A program made the translations under genes and the position numbers. The notes under the pieces are model-generated. The model saw only the letters and a list, made by a program, of their open reading frames with translations, was not told the DNA's origin and did not search any database. DNA of 64,000 bases from Hymenobacter pini (lineage in GTDB: Bacteria > Bacteroidota > Bacteroidia > Cytophagales > Hymenobacteraceae), in the NCBI RefSeq assembly GCF_020421205.1, contig NZ_JAIZZH010000005.1, positions 248,001 through 312,000 on the forward strand. The letters are read 5' to 3'. Positions 24,629 through 31,894 of the stretch are shown in pieces (position 1 is the first letter of the stretch; every line of letters starts with the position of its first letter).

Positions 24629-25291
24629 ATGCCCCGCTTCACTGCCGCCCATGCCTTGGAACAGGCTCGTCAGCACCCGCTGATTCCGGTTTTCTACCAT
24701 GCTCAGGAGGACTACGCCCGGCAAGTGCTGGCGGCCTCCTACGAGGCAGGAGTGCGCCTGTTTGAGTTCACCAACCGGGGCCCGCAGGCCCTGGATGTTT
24801 TTGAGCGCCTCCAACGCTTTGTGGAGGCCGATTACCCCGATTTGCTGCTGGGAGCCGGCACTATCTTCACGGCGGAGGAAGCCGGTCGTTTTATTGATGC
24901 CGGGGCCGACTTCATTATCCAGCCCATTACCAGCCCGGATGTAGCCGCCGTATGCCGCAGCAACAACTTGGCGTGGCTGCCCGGTGCCCAAACCCTGAAC
25001 GAGGTGTATGAAGCTCATCGGCTGGGCGCTACGTTGGTAAAACTGTTCCCCTCAGCTTACCTCACCCCTGCTTACCTCACTATTCTGCGGGGCCCACTGC
25101 CACAGGTACCCATTATGGTTACGGGGGGCATCAAACCCACCACCTCCTGCATGCACGAGTGGAAAACGGCCGGGGCCACCTGCATTGGAATTGATGCCCG
25201 CCTCCTCGACACCTCCGATGAAACCCTGCTCACAGCTCAGGTGCGGGAGCTACTCATGGTGTTGCAACCAGAGCCGGTACTGGTACGGTAA
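24629..25291 (+). CDS. eda: KDPG/KHG aldolase
   Basis: 220 residues, 2-dehydro-3-deoxyphosphogluconate / 4-hydroxy-2-oxoglutarate aldolase. It cleaves KDPG to pyruvate and glyceraldehyde-3-phosphate in the Entner-Doudoroff or uronate route. The Schiff-base lysine is Lys138 in TLVKLFPSAYL. The Glu in LFEFTNRGPQALD, the LLLGAGTIFTAEEAGRFIDA helix and MVTGGIKPT phosphate loop agree with the family. No sugar-acid kinase or dehydratase is adjacent, so pathway assignment is by family only. Confidence 0.9.
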   Translation: MPRFTAAHALEQARQHPLIPVFYHAQEDYARQVLAASYEAGVRLFEFTNRGPQALDVFERLQRFVEADYPDLLLGAGTIFTAEEAGRFIDAGADFIIQPITSPDVAAVCRSNNLAWLPGAQTLNEVYEAHRLGATLVKLFPSAYLTPAYLTILRGPLPQVPIMVTGGIKPTTSCMHEWKTAGATCIGIDARLLDTSDETLLTAQVRELLMVLQPEPVLVR

Positions 25292-25357
25292 TTCTACCGA
25301 GCGCACCAAAGGCAGAATTTCCCAAAAACCGCTTCATCTTTATGACTTAGCGTCTGG

Positions 25358-26218
25358 ATGATGTCGGATTCAACAACCTGGAGTGAACTGGAAGTAACGG
25401 CCGTGCGCGGTCAGTCGGTGCTTACGCGTAGCCGGAGTGTACAACCGCTGAAGCTGCTAAATCCGAGAGCTACGGGTGCTAGCTGTCACGTAGTGCTATC
25501 CAGTTATGGCGGCGGTTTGCTGGCCGGCGACGCCGTGCAGTTACGGCTTAGCGTGCAGCCTGCGGCTCGGCTATTGCTTGGAACGCAGGCCAACACCCGC
25601 GTATACCGTTCAGAGAACGGGGCCACGGCTGAGCAGGTGGTAGAAGGGTTTGTCGGCCAGGATGCTCTGGCTGTGGTACTGCCCGACCCAGTAGTAGTGC
25701 AAGCAGCCAGCCGCTACCGGCAGAAACAGCACTGGCATCTGCAGCCTGGCGCGGTTCTGCTCCTCGCCGACTGGCTCCACTCAGGCCGAATGGACAGCGG
25801 CGAGCAGTTTGCTTTCACGGCGCTGGAATCGGAAATACGGGTGAGTAATGCCGGGCGCCTGATAGTGCTGGACCGGTTTGCCTTCCGACCGGAACAGCAT
25901 ATTGCCGCCTCGCCCGCCCATTTTGGACCGCACCAGACAACCTTATCCGTGTATGTAGTTGGCACCCCCACCGATGCGCGGTACCAGCAACTAGCGGCTG
26001 TACTAGCGGCCCAGCAACCGTACTCCCGCACTGAACTCTCGCCCAATATAGCGGAGCGGCCGGCTATTATTGCGCACACCGAAGTTCGGCCCGGTATTCA
26101 ACTGCTGCGAGCCGCAGGACGCAACCGGGCCGCCTTACAACCTATTTACGAGGCATTGTATGCAGCGTTGGCCGCTCCGGAACTGCTCGGGTTTCATGCC
26201 GGGCACCGGAAGTATTAG
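25358..26218 (+). CDS. ureD: Urease accessory protein UreD
   Basis: 286 residues (an ATG at 25361 would remove one Met). UreD is the scaffold that binds apo-urease and, with UreF and UreG, delivers nickel. Family marks: SYGGGLLAGDAVQLRLSVQP and LLLGTQANTRVYRS near the N-terminus, then LLADWLHSGRMDSGEQFAF. It is alone on the plus strand and converges on ureG, and the two stop codons overlap at 26215-26218. It must therefore be transcribed separately from the other urease genes. Confidence 0.93.
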   Translation: MMSDSTTWSELEVTAVRGQSVLTRSRSVQPLKLLNPRATGASCHVVLSSYGGGLLAGDAVQLRLSVQPAARLLLGTQANTRVYRSENGATAEQVVEGFVGQDALAVVLPDPVVVQAASRYRQKQHWHLQPGAVLLLADWLHSGRMDSGEQFAFTALESEIRVSNAGRLIVLDRFAFRPEQHIAASPAHFGPHQTTLSVYVVGTPTDARYQQLAAVLAAQQPYSRTELSPNIAERPAIIAHTEVRPGIQLLRAAGRNRAALQPIYEALYAALAAPELLGFHAGHRKY

Positions 26219-26967
26219 CGCCGCTCCGGCCCTACGGCCTCCAGGGCGCGGGCTTTGGCTTGGTGAATGTGCTGGATAATGTCGGCCAAGCCGTCGCCGT
26301 GCAGGGCGCGGGCAAACAGAAACGGGCCCTCCCCGCGCATGCGGCGGGCGTCCCGGTCCATTACTCCCAGGTCGGCGCGTACCAGCTCGGCCAGGTCCGT
26401 TTTGTTGATAACCAATAAATCTGCCTGGGTGATGCCGGGGCCACCTTTCCGGGGCACCTTGTCGCCGCCCGCTACGTCGATAACGTAAATGGAATAGTCG
26501 ACCAGCTCGCGGCTGAAGTGGGCGGCCAGGTTGTCGCCCCCGCTTTCCACGAACAGGTAGTCTAGCTTCTGGTCAAAGCGCTTCATCAGGCCTTCCAGCG
26601 CGTCCATGTTCAGGGAAATATCCTCCCGGATGGCGGCATGGGGGCAGCCCCCGGTTTCCACGCCCACAATCCGATCTTCGCTCAGGGCACTGTGCCGGAT
26701 GAGAAACTCGGCGTCCTCGCTGGTGAAGATGTCGTTGGTAACCACGCCCAGCTCGAACTCGTGGCGCAGCCGCTCGCACAGGGCCTTCAGCAGCGCCGTT
26801 TTGCCCGTGCCCACCGGTCCGCCAATACCCACCGTAAAGGCCCGCTGCCGGAAGTTGCGGTGCGACGGCAGCCGCCGGGTTTCCCGCTGGGCAAAGTCGC
26901 CGGGCGACTCGTAGTACTCGTGGGTGTGGCCGTGGAGCAGCAGGGCAAGTTTGTCAATGAAGGGCAT
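26215..26967 (-). CDS. ureG: Urease accessory GTPase UreG
   Basis: 250 residues from MPFIDKLALLLHGHTHEYYE (ATG 26967; ten more upstream codons are open but start close to a repeat). The GTPase that energises nickel insertion into urease. P-loop GGPVGTGKT at 49-57, the metal-binding ETGGCPHAAIRED (Cys-Pro-His) motif, SGGDNLAA and the NKTDL guanine motif are all present. Unusually it carries an N-terminal extension of about 45 residues with HGHTH (12-16), a likely nickel-binding patch that may matter because ureE is missing from the locus. Confidence 0.95.
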   Translation of the reverse strand: MPFIDKLALLLHGHTHEYYESPGDFAQRETRRLPSHRNFRQRAFTVGIGGPVGTGKTALLKALCERLRHEFELGVVTNDIFTSEDAEFLIRHSALSEDRIVGVETGGCPHAAIREDISLNMDALEGLMKRFDQKLDYLFVESGGDNLAAHFSRELVDYSIYVIDVAGGDKVPRKGGPGITQADLLVINKTDLAELVRADLGVMDRDARRMRGEGPFLFARALHGDGLADIIQHIHQAKARALEAVGPERR

Positions 26968-26997
26968 GGATGTGAATGGCTGGATTGGTGGATGCAT

Positions 26998-27121
26998 AAC
27001 CCCACCCCAATCCCTCCCCTCCGGGAGAGGGGCTTACATTACCATTGCAACGGCTTCACATAGAGTCGTTGTCAAAGTAAAATAAGCCCCTCTCCCGGAG
27101 GGGAGGGATTGGGGTGGGGTT
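26998..27121. repeat. Long inverted repeat A in the urease locus
   Basis: Left arm 26998-27036 and right arm 27083-27121 are perfect 39-base reverse complements (core CCCTCCCCTCCGGGAGAGGGG) around a 46-base loop. The right arm touches the first base of the ureF stop codon. Each arm is itself a near-palindrome. Related elements lie at 27847-27987 and 31025-31132. Confidence 0.95.
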
Positions 27122-27804
27122 CAATTCTGAAACAGGCGAGAGTACACCTGTTCGTGCAGCATCTGGGCGGCGTCGAGCAGGACGGCGGAGCGGGTGGCGT
27201 GGCGGTGGTCGAGGGCGTCGGCCCCGAGCAGCAGGTCGTCGAAGATGGCGTAGAACTCGTGCTGCAGGCGGTGGCCTTCCATGGAACCCAGGCAGCCCAG
27301 CCGGATGGCCGCACTGATTTGGTCGCGCAGAGCCAGGTGCAGGTAAAGCGTGTGGATTTCGGGCAGGGTATAGTCGAGGCGGCGCAGGCTCAGGGCCAGC
27401 AGGGGCACGAAGTGTAGCGGCAGTTCCTCGGCCGCCAGCCACTCGCCCAGGGCGGGCAGACCGGCGGCCGGGTAAAACGAGTGCAGCAGCCGCAGCCAGG
27501 TTTTACCCTGCGTGAGGCTGCCCCGGTGCAGGGCTGGCACTAGCAGCTGGGCGTCGTATTCCTGCACAATGGTGCGCAGCGCCTCAGCTCCGGCGGGCAA
27601 AGCGGCCCGGTAGCAGGCGTTCAGAAACGGTACCTCCAGCCCCACCGCCTGCTGCAGAAACGAGTACAGGTAATTCCGCAGCCCGCTTTCCGACTGCACC
27701 AGCCCAAACGTGCGGCTGCTCTCCAGCCCATACGAATACGCAAACCCACCCGTCGGCAGGGCTGAGTCGGCCAGGTGAAGCAAACGGGCAAGACGGGTAG
27801 ACAA
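27121..27804 (-). CDS. ureF: Urease accessory protein UreF
   Basis: 227 residues. UreF binds UreD and UreG and controls GTP hydrolysis during nickel delivery. Typical start LLHLADSALPTGGFAYSYGL, then SFLQQAVGLEVPFLNACYRA, and a helical C-terminal part with RLGCLGSMEGHRLQHE in the conserved place. All-helical, cytoplasmic. Spacing from ureC (191 nt) is filled by inverted repeat B, and the stop abuts repeat A. Confidence 0.93.
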   Translation of the reverse strand: MSTRLARLLHLADSALPTGGFAYSYGLESSRTFGLVQSESGLRNYLYSFLQQAVGLEVPFLNACYRAALPAGAEALRTIVQEYDAQLLVPALHRGSLTQGKTWLRLLHSFYPAAGLPALGEWLAAEELPLHFVPLLALSLRRLDYTLPEIHTLYLHLALRDQISAAIRLGCLGSMEGHRLQHEFYAIFDDLLLGADALDHRHATRSAVLLDAAQMLHEQVYSRLFQN

Positions 27805-27846
27805 TTTCAGGAGTTAGAAGTGAGAAATAAGGAGCTAGGAGTTAGC

Positions 27847-27987
27847 AACTAGCTCCCCTCCTTGGAAAGGAGGGGATGGGGGTGGTTGACGACGGTCGAA
27901 CGATACTAGAACTAGAACTGGAGCTAGATGATGTTCAACGATTGTCAACCACCCCTAGCCCCTCCTTTCCAAGGAGGGGAACTAGCT
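27847..27987. repeat. Long inverted repeat B in the urease locus
   Basis: Arms 27847-27890 and 27944-27987 match over 44 bases with about five mismatches. Each arm contains its own hairpin, CCCCTCCTTGGAAAGGAGGGG (one base longer than quoted parts elsewhere). It fills the ureC-ureF gap. The arms end in GGTGGTTGAC, and the loop holds short CTAGAA direct repeats. Confidence 0.9.
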
Positions 27988-27995
27988 TTCTAGCA

Positions 27996-29711
27996 CTAGA
28001 ACAGGTTATACAGCTGCGTCAGGGGCAGCGTGTCCACCGGCTCGCAGGTGATGTGCAAGCCGTCGACGGTGACGCGGTAGGTTTCGGGGTCTACATCGAT
28101 GTTGGGCAGGTAGTCGTTCAGGGCCATGTCCTTTTTCTGCACCGTGCGGCAGCCCTGCACGGCTACCACCTGCTTTTTCAGTCCATACGAAGTACGCACG
28201 TGCTCCACCGATGCGCCTGATACAAAGGCCAGAGAAGTCGGGCCTACCGCCCCGCCGAAGGCCCCGAACATGGGCCGCGAAAACGAGGGCTGGGGCGTGG
28301 GAATAGAGGCGTTGGCGTCGCCCATCTGGCTGCGCACGATGACGCCGCCTTTAATCACCATTTCGGGCCGGGAGCCGAAGAAAGCGGGTTTCCAGAGTAC
28401 CAGGTCGGCCAGCTTGCCCAGCTCTACGGAGCCAATGTGCTGCGCAAAGCCGTGGGCGCGGGCCGGGTTGATGGTGTACTTGGCCACGTAGCGCCGGGCC
28501 CGGAAATTGTCGCAGCCGCGGGCGGCGTCTTCAGGCAGCAGGCCGCGCTGCTGGCGCATCTTGTGGGCCGTTTGCCAGGTGCGCGTCACCATCTCGCCCA
28601 CCCGGCCCATGGCCTGCGAGTCGGAGCTGATGATGCTGAGCGCGCCCAGATCGTGCAGCACGTCCTCGGCGGCAATGGTTTCGCCCCGGATGCGGCTTTC
28701 GGCAAAGGCCACGTCCTCGGGAATGTTACGGTCGAGGTGGTGGCACACCATGAGCATGTCGAGGTGCTCGTCGATGGTGTTCTTGGTGAAGGGCCGGGTG
28801 GGGTTCGTGGACGAGGGAATGACGTTCGGCTCGCCGCAGATTTTGATGATGTCGGGGGCGTGGCCACCGCCCGCGCCCTCGGTGTGGTAGCTGTGGATGG
28901 TGCGGCCCTTGAACGCACCCACCGAGTTTTCCACGAAGCCGCTTTCGTTGAGCGTATCGGTGTGGATGCACACCTGCACGTCGTACTCCTCGGCCACCTG
29001 CAGGCAGGTATCGATAGTAGCGGGGGTGGTGCCCCAGTCCTCGTGGAGCTTGAAGCCCAGGGCCCCGGCTTCCAGCTGCTCGCGCAGCCCCTCGGGACGG
29101 GAAGTGTTGCCTTTGCCCAGAAAGCCGAAGTTGAGCGGAAACGCATCGGTGGCCTTCAGCATCATTTCGATGTAGAACGCGCCCGGCGTGCAGGTAGTGG
29201 CGCTGGTGCCCGCCGACGGTCCCGTGCCGCCGCCCAGCATGGTGGTGAGCCCGGCGGCCAGGGCTTCGTCAATCTGCTGGGGGCAGATGAAGTGGATGTG
29301 GCAGTCGATGCCGCCGGCCGTGAGGATGAGCCCCTCCCCCGCCACCACTTCGGTGGTTACGCCTACCGTCATGCCCGGCGTCACGCCCGGCATAATGTGC
29401 GGGTTGCCGGCCTTCCCGATACCCGCAATGCGCCCGTTCTTCACCCCGATGTCGGCCTTATAGATGCCGGTGTAGTCGAGCACGAGGGCGTTGGTGATGA
29501 GCAGATCCAGGGCCTCCGTCTGGGAAACGCCGGCGGCCTGGCCCATACCGTCGCGCAGCACCTTGCCGCCCCCGAACTTGCACTCCTCGCCGTACACGCA
29601 GTAGTCGTGCTCCACCTCAATTACGAGGTCGGTATCACCCAGCCGCACCCGGTCGCCGGTGGTAGGGCCGTACATATCGGCGTACGCGCGCCGTGAGATG
29701 GGAAGGGACAT
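27996..29711 (-). CDS. ureC: Urease alpha subunit UreC
   Basis: 571 residues, full length. Catalytic subunit hydrolysing urea to ammonia and carbamate at a di-nickel centre. All ligands are present: His138 and His140 (GGIDCHIHF), Lys221 to be carbamylated (LGFKLHEDWG), His250 (VCIHTDTLNE), His276 (HSYHTEGAGGG) and Asp364 (SSDSQAMGR). The flap His324 is in MVCHHLDRN. Numbering is four above the Klebsiella enzyme throughout. Transcribed after the AT-rich lipoprotein gene and before ureF. Confidence 0.98.
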   Translation of the reverse strand: MSLPISRRAYADMYGPTTGDRVRLGDTDLVIEVEHDYCVYGEECKFGGGKVLRDGMGQAAGVSQTEALDLLITNALVLDYTGIYKADIGVKNGRIAGIGKAGNPHIMPGVTPGMTVGVTTEVVAGEGLILTAGGIDCHIHFICPQQIDEALAAGLTTMLGGGTGPSAGTSATTCTPGAFYIEMMLKATDAFPLNFGFLGKGNTSRPEGLREQLEAGALGFKLHEDWGTTPATIDTCLQVAEEYDVQVCIHTDTLNESGFVENSVGAFKGRTIHSYHTEGAGGGHAPDIIKICGEPNVIPSSTNPTRPFTKNTIDEHLDMLMVCHHLDRNIPEDVAFAESRIRGETIAAEDVLHDLGALSIISSDSQAMGRVGEMVTRTWQTAHKMRQQRGLLPEDAARGCDNFRARRYVAKYTINPARAHGFAQHIGSVELGKLADLVLWKPAFFGSRPEMVIKGGVIVRSQMGDANASIPTPQPSFSRPMFGAFGGAVGPTSLAFVSGASVEHVRTSYGLKKQVVAVQGCRTVQKKDMALNDYLPNIDVDPETYRVTVDGLHITCEPVDTLPLTQLYNLF

Positions 29712-29726
29712 GGCTTCAGTGTATTT

Positions 29727-30236
29727 TTAGTCAAAAAGCTCAGGCTTAATCCTATTGATTACTTTTTGAGCATTTATTCTTTCTTCAACGCTAAGATCAT
29801 TTATTGCTGCTTGTGCTTCAGAACGAATAGCAGATATTTCTTTTTGTCTTTCCGCGCCTTTCAGGATTGATAAATCTTCACTAAATCCATGCACAAGCGC
29901 ATTTTCCAGACAATGCAACTGCTTTAAATAGCAAATCTTGAAAAAATATTTTTTATTAAAATTATACATCTCAACAACTCCCATCGAAATTTCTTCAGAT
30001 GAATCACCATCAGAAACGCAAGCAACTGAATCGGCTTTAACTAACTGAGAAGCTTCCTTTTTGACTTGATATTCACTTATTAATTTATCGACAAAATTTT
30101 TATCTAAATTATTTAACTGCCTATGTTTAATATCTACAACTTTTTCATTTTTCGATTGAACATCTTTTTTATTTTCACATCCACATAAAATCAAAGCTAG
30201 CAAGCCAATGATTATATATTTACGGTTAATTTTCAT
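29727..30236 (-). CDS. AT-rich lipoprotein inside the urease operon
   Basis: 169 residues from MKINRKYIIIGLLALILCGC (ATG 30236; another ATG four codons earlier at 30248). The lipobox is LCGC, followed by a Lys/Asn/Glu-rich, mostly helical body. Base composition is strikingly AT-rich next to its neighbours (runs such as AAAAAATATTTTTTATTAAAA around 29940), a sign of recent acquisition. It lies 15 nt before ureC and 46 nt after the fused ureAB, on the same strand, so it is cotranscribed with urease. No family recognised; not a known urease factor. Confidence 0.7.
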   Translation of the reverse strand: MKINRKYIIIGLLALILCGCENKKDVQSKNEKVVDIKHRQLNNLDKNFVDKLISEYQVKKEASQLVKADSVACVSDGDSSEEISMGVVEMYNFNKKYFFKICYLKQLHCLENALVHGFSEDLSILKGAERQKEISAIRSEAQAAINDLSVEERINAQKVINRIKPELFD

Positions 30237-30293
30237 GTCATATTTCATTGACTATCCAGCTTCAACAACCTTCTTTTCTTCTTTCCAGCGCCC

Positions 30294-30992
30294 TCAATCC
30301 ACCTTCCCATTAATCCGCGCGTTGCCGCCGTACACGATTCTCTCCCCGGCCAGCGCCACCAGCGTTACGGACTTCCGCTCGCCGGGCTCGAAGCGGACGG
30401 CGGTACCGGCGGGGATGTTGAGGCGGAATCCCCGGGCGGCGGCGCGGTCGAAGTTGAGGGCGGCGTTGGTTTCGAAGAACGGGTAGTGCGAGCCCACCTG
30501 GATGGGCCGGTCGCCGCGGTTGAGCACGTCGAGGGTCAGGGTTTCGCGGCCTTCGTTGAGCTGTAGGCCTTCGGCGGCCAGCTGGTACTCGCCGGGCGCG
30601 GGCGGAATAGTTTCGGGCGTGGCGGAGGCCTGGCGCGGGGTGCGCACGAGGCCGGAGCCATAAAGGGCCAGTTCGGCGGAGCCGGTTTCGCGGCAGATGG
30701 GGTGATGCACCGTCACGAGCTTGGTGCCGTCGGGGAAGGTGCCTTCCACTTGCACCTCGGCCACCAGCGCGGCCACGCCCGGCAGCACGTCCTGCAGCCC
30801 CAGAATCTGCTTGCCCTTGTCCATCAACTCCGCCACCGACTCCCCGTCGCGGATAAACTCCAGCAGCTGGGTAGCCAGCAGCGCCACCGCCTCGGGGTAA
30901 TTCAGGGCCAGGCCGCGGGCGTAGCGTTTCTGGGCCACCACGCCGGCCTGGTGCAACACCAGCTTATCGAGGTCTTTGGGGGAGAGGTGCAT
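30294..30992 (-). CDS. ureAB: Fused urease gamma-beta subunit (UreA-UreB)
   Basis: 232 residues joining two urease subunits. Residues 1-100 are UreA (gamma): MHLSPKDLDKLVLHQAGVVA, GVAALVAEVQVEGTFPDGTK, LVTVHHPI. A linker of about 30 residues follows, then UreB (beta): GEYQLAAEGLQLNEGRETLT, the conserved RPIQVGSHYPFFETN and GFRLNIPAGTAVRFEPGER. Helicobacter has the same fusion order. No structural residue is obviously missing. Its start is 4 nt after the stop of the permease gene, so the two are coupled. Confidence 0.95.
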   Translation of the reverse strand: MHLSPKDLDKLVLHQAGVVAQKRYARGLALNYPEAVALLATQLLEFIRDGESVAELMDKGKQILGLQDVLPGVAALVAEVQVEGTFPDGTKLVTVHHPICRETGSAELALYGSGLVRTPRQASATPETIPPAPGEYQLAAEGLQLNEGRETLTLDVLNRGDRPIQVGSHYPFFETNAALNFDRAAARGFRLNIPAGTAVRFEPGERKSVTLVALAGERIVYGGNARINGKVD

Positions 30993-30995
30993 CTT

Positions 30996-31751
30996 TTAGA
31001 AGTTCAGTGTTGCGCAAGAATAAACCCCACCCCCAGCCCCTCCCCTCCGGGAGAGGGGTGCGTTCAACGAATCAGAATTCATAAACTCGCGTCTGGCACC
31101 CCTCTCCTGGAGGGGAGGGGCCGGGGGTGGGGTGCTGACGACAGGCTCAGACCTAAACAGATTCCCATACACCATCCACCCGCCGTACCCGATGCTGAGT
31201 AGGGCCGAGACGATGACCAGGCCGGCGCGCAGGTTGCGGCTGAAGCGCATGCGCTGGGTGAAGGGCACGCTCATCAGGCCGGTGGCGCCCAGCATACCTA
31301 CCACCGAGCCCAGCCCGAACAGCCCCAAATAGGCCACACCCAGCCAGGCGGAGCGCAGACTCCCCATCAGCAGTAGCACCAGGGCCCCGCTACCGGCCAG
31401 CCCGTGCACGAGGCCCACGGCGTAGGCCGTGCCCCGGCGGTAGCGCGGCGGGGCGGTCTGGTAGTAGCTTTTATCAGTGAGGCGGCTCAGGCCCATCACC
31501 AGCAGCAGCGCGCCCACGGCGGCCTCGAAGTAGTTGGTGTGGGTGATGAGGGAACGGCTCAGCAGCAGCGCCCCCCCGAACACCACCAGCGTGGTGGTGT
31601 GGCCCAGGCCCCAGAACAGCCCCTCGCGCACAGCGTCGCGGCGGTGGTCGTGGCGGGCTACCAGGGTGCTCACGGCAATGAGGTGGTCGGCCTCGAAGGC
31701 GTGTCCGGTGCCGGCTAGCAGGGCGAAGGAAAGCGGCAGGGCCTCTTGCAT
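30996..31751 (-). CDS. ureH: NiCoT/UreH-like nickel permease
   Basis: 251 residues from MQEALPLSFALLAGTGHAFE (ATG 31751; 25 further upstream codons are open but polar). Six or more membrane helices. The His-x4-Asp-His signature of nickel/cobalt transporters is in GHAFEADHLIAVSTL, followed by the second motif FWGLGHTTTLVVFG. As the first gene of the urease run it probably supplies Ni2+. The last 45 or so residues (STPPPAPPLQERGARREF and a matching Gly/Arg-rich second half) are encoded by inverted repeat C, not by family sequence. The true protein probably ended near GNLFRSEP. Confidence 0.85.
   Translation of the reverse strand: MQEALPLSFALLAGTGHAFEADHLIAVSTLVARHDHRRDAVREGLFWGLGHTTTLVVFGGALLLSRSLITHTNYFEAAVGALLLVMGLSRLTDKSYYQTAPPRYRRGTAYAVGLVHGLAGSGALVLLLMGSLRSAWLGVAYLGLFGLGSVVGMLGATGLMSVPFTQRMRFSRNLRAGLVIVSALLSIGYGGWMVYGNLFRSEPVVSTPPPAPPLQERGARREFMNSDSLNAPLSRRGGAGGGVYSCATLNF
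31025..31132. repeat. Long inverted repeat C, inside the permease CDS
   Basis: Arms 31025-31061 and 31096-31132 match over 37 bases with two mismatches; the core CCCTCCCCTCCGGGAGAGGGG is shared with repeat A. The whole element lies within the open frame of the nickel permease and encodes its C-terminal tail. Confidence 0.93.
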
Positions 31752-31833
31752 GAAAACGGGCGCATCAGGGGGTTTGGGGTGGTAATCTAAGCGTAACGCT
31801 GTAAAATCAATACACTGTTCTCCCATTACCCCT

Positions 31834-31862
31834 AAAAAAATAACCCTGCTACCAGAGCAGGG
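31834..31862 (-). terminator. Terminator after ndh
   Basis: On the minus strand, CCCTGCT and AGCAGGG (31862-31856 with 31850-31844) enclose a five-base loop and are followed by a T run (31840-31834). It lies 33 nt beyond the ndh stop and separates it from the urease run. Confidence 0.85.
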
Positions 31863-31894
31863 CTATCTAATTTCGATAAACCACCTTCCAAACA

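Noticed and set aside
26998..27121. Long inverted repeats as ends of an insertion sequence
   Set aside because: Only 46 bases lie between the arms and no transposase or target-site duplication is visible. They fit non-coding dispersed elements, not an IS.
27056..27442. An ORF across repeat A and ureF in another frame
   Set aside because: Pro/Arg-rich translation of the repeat and of ureF out of frame; UreF itself accounts for the region.
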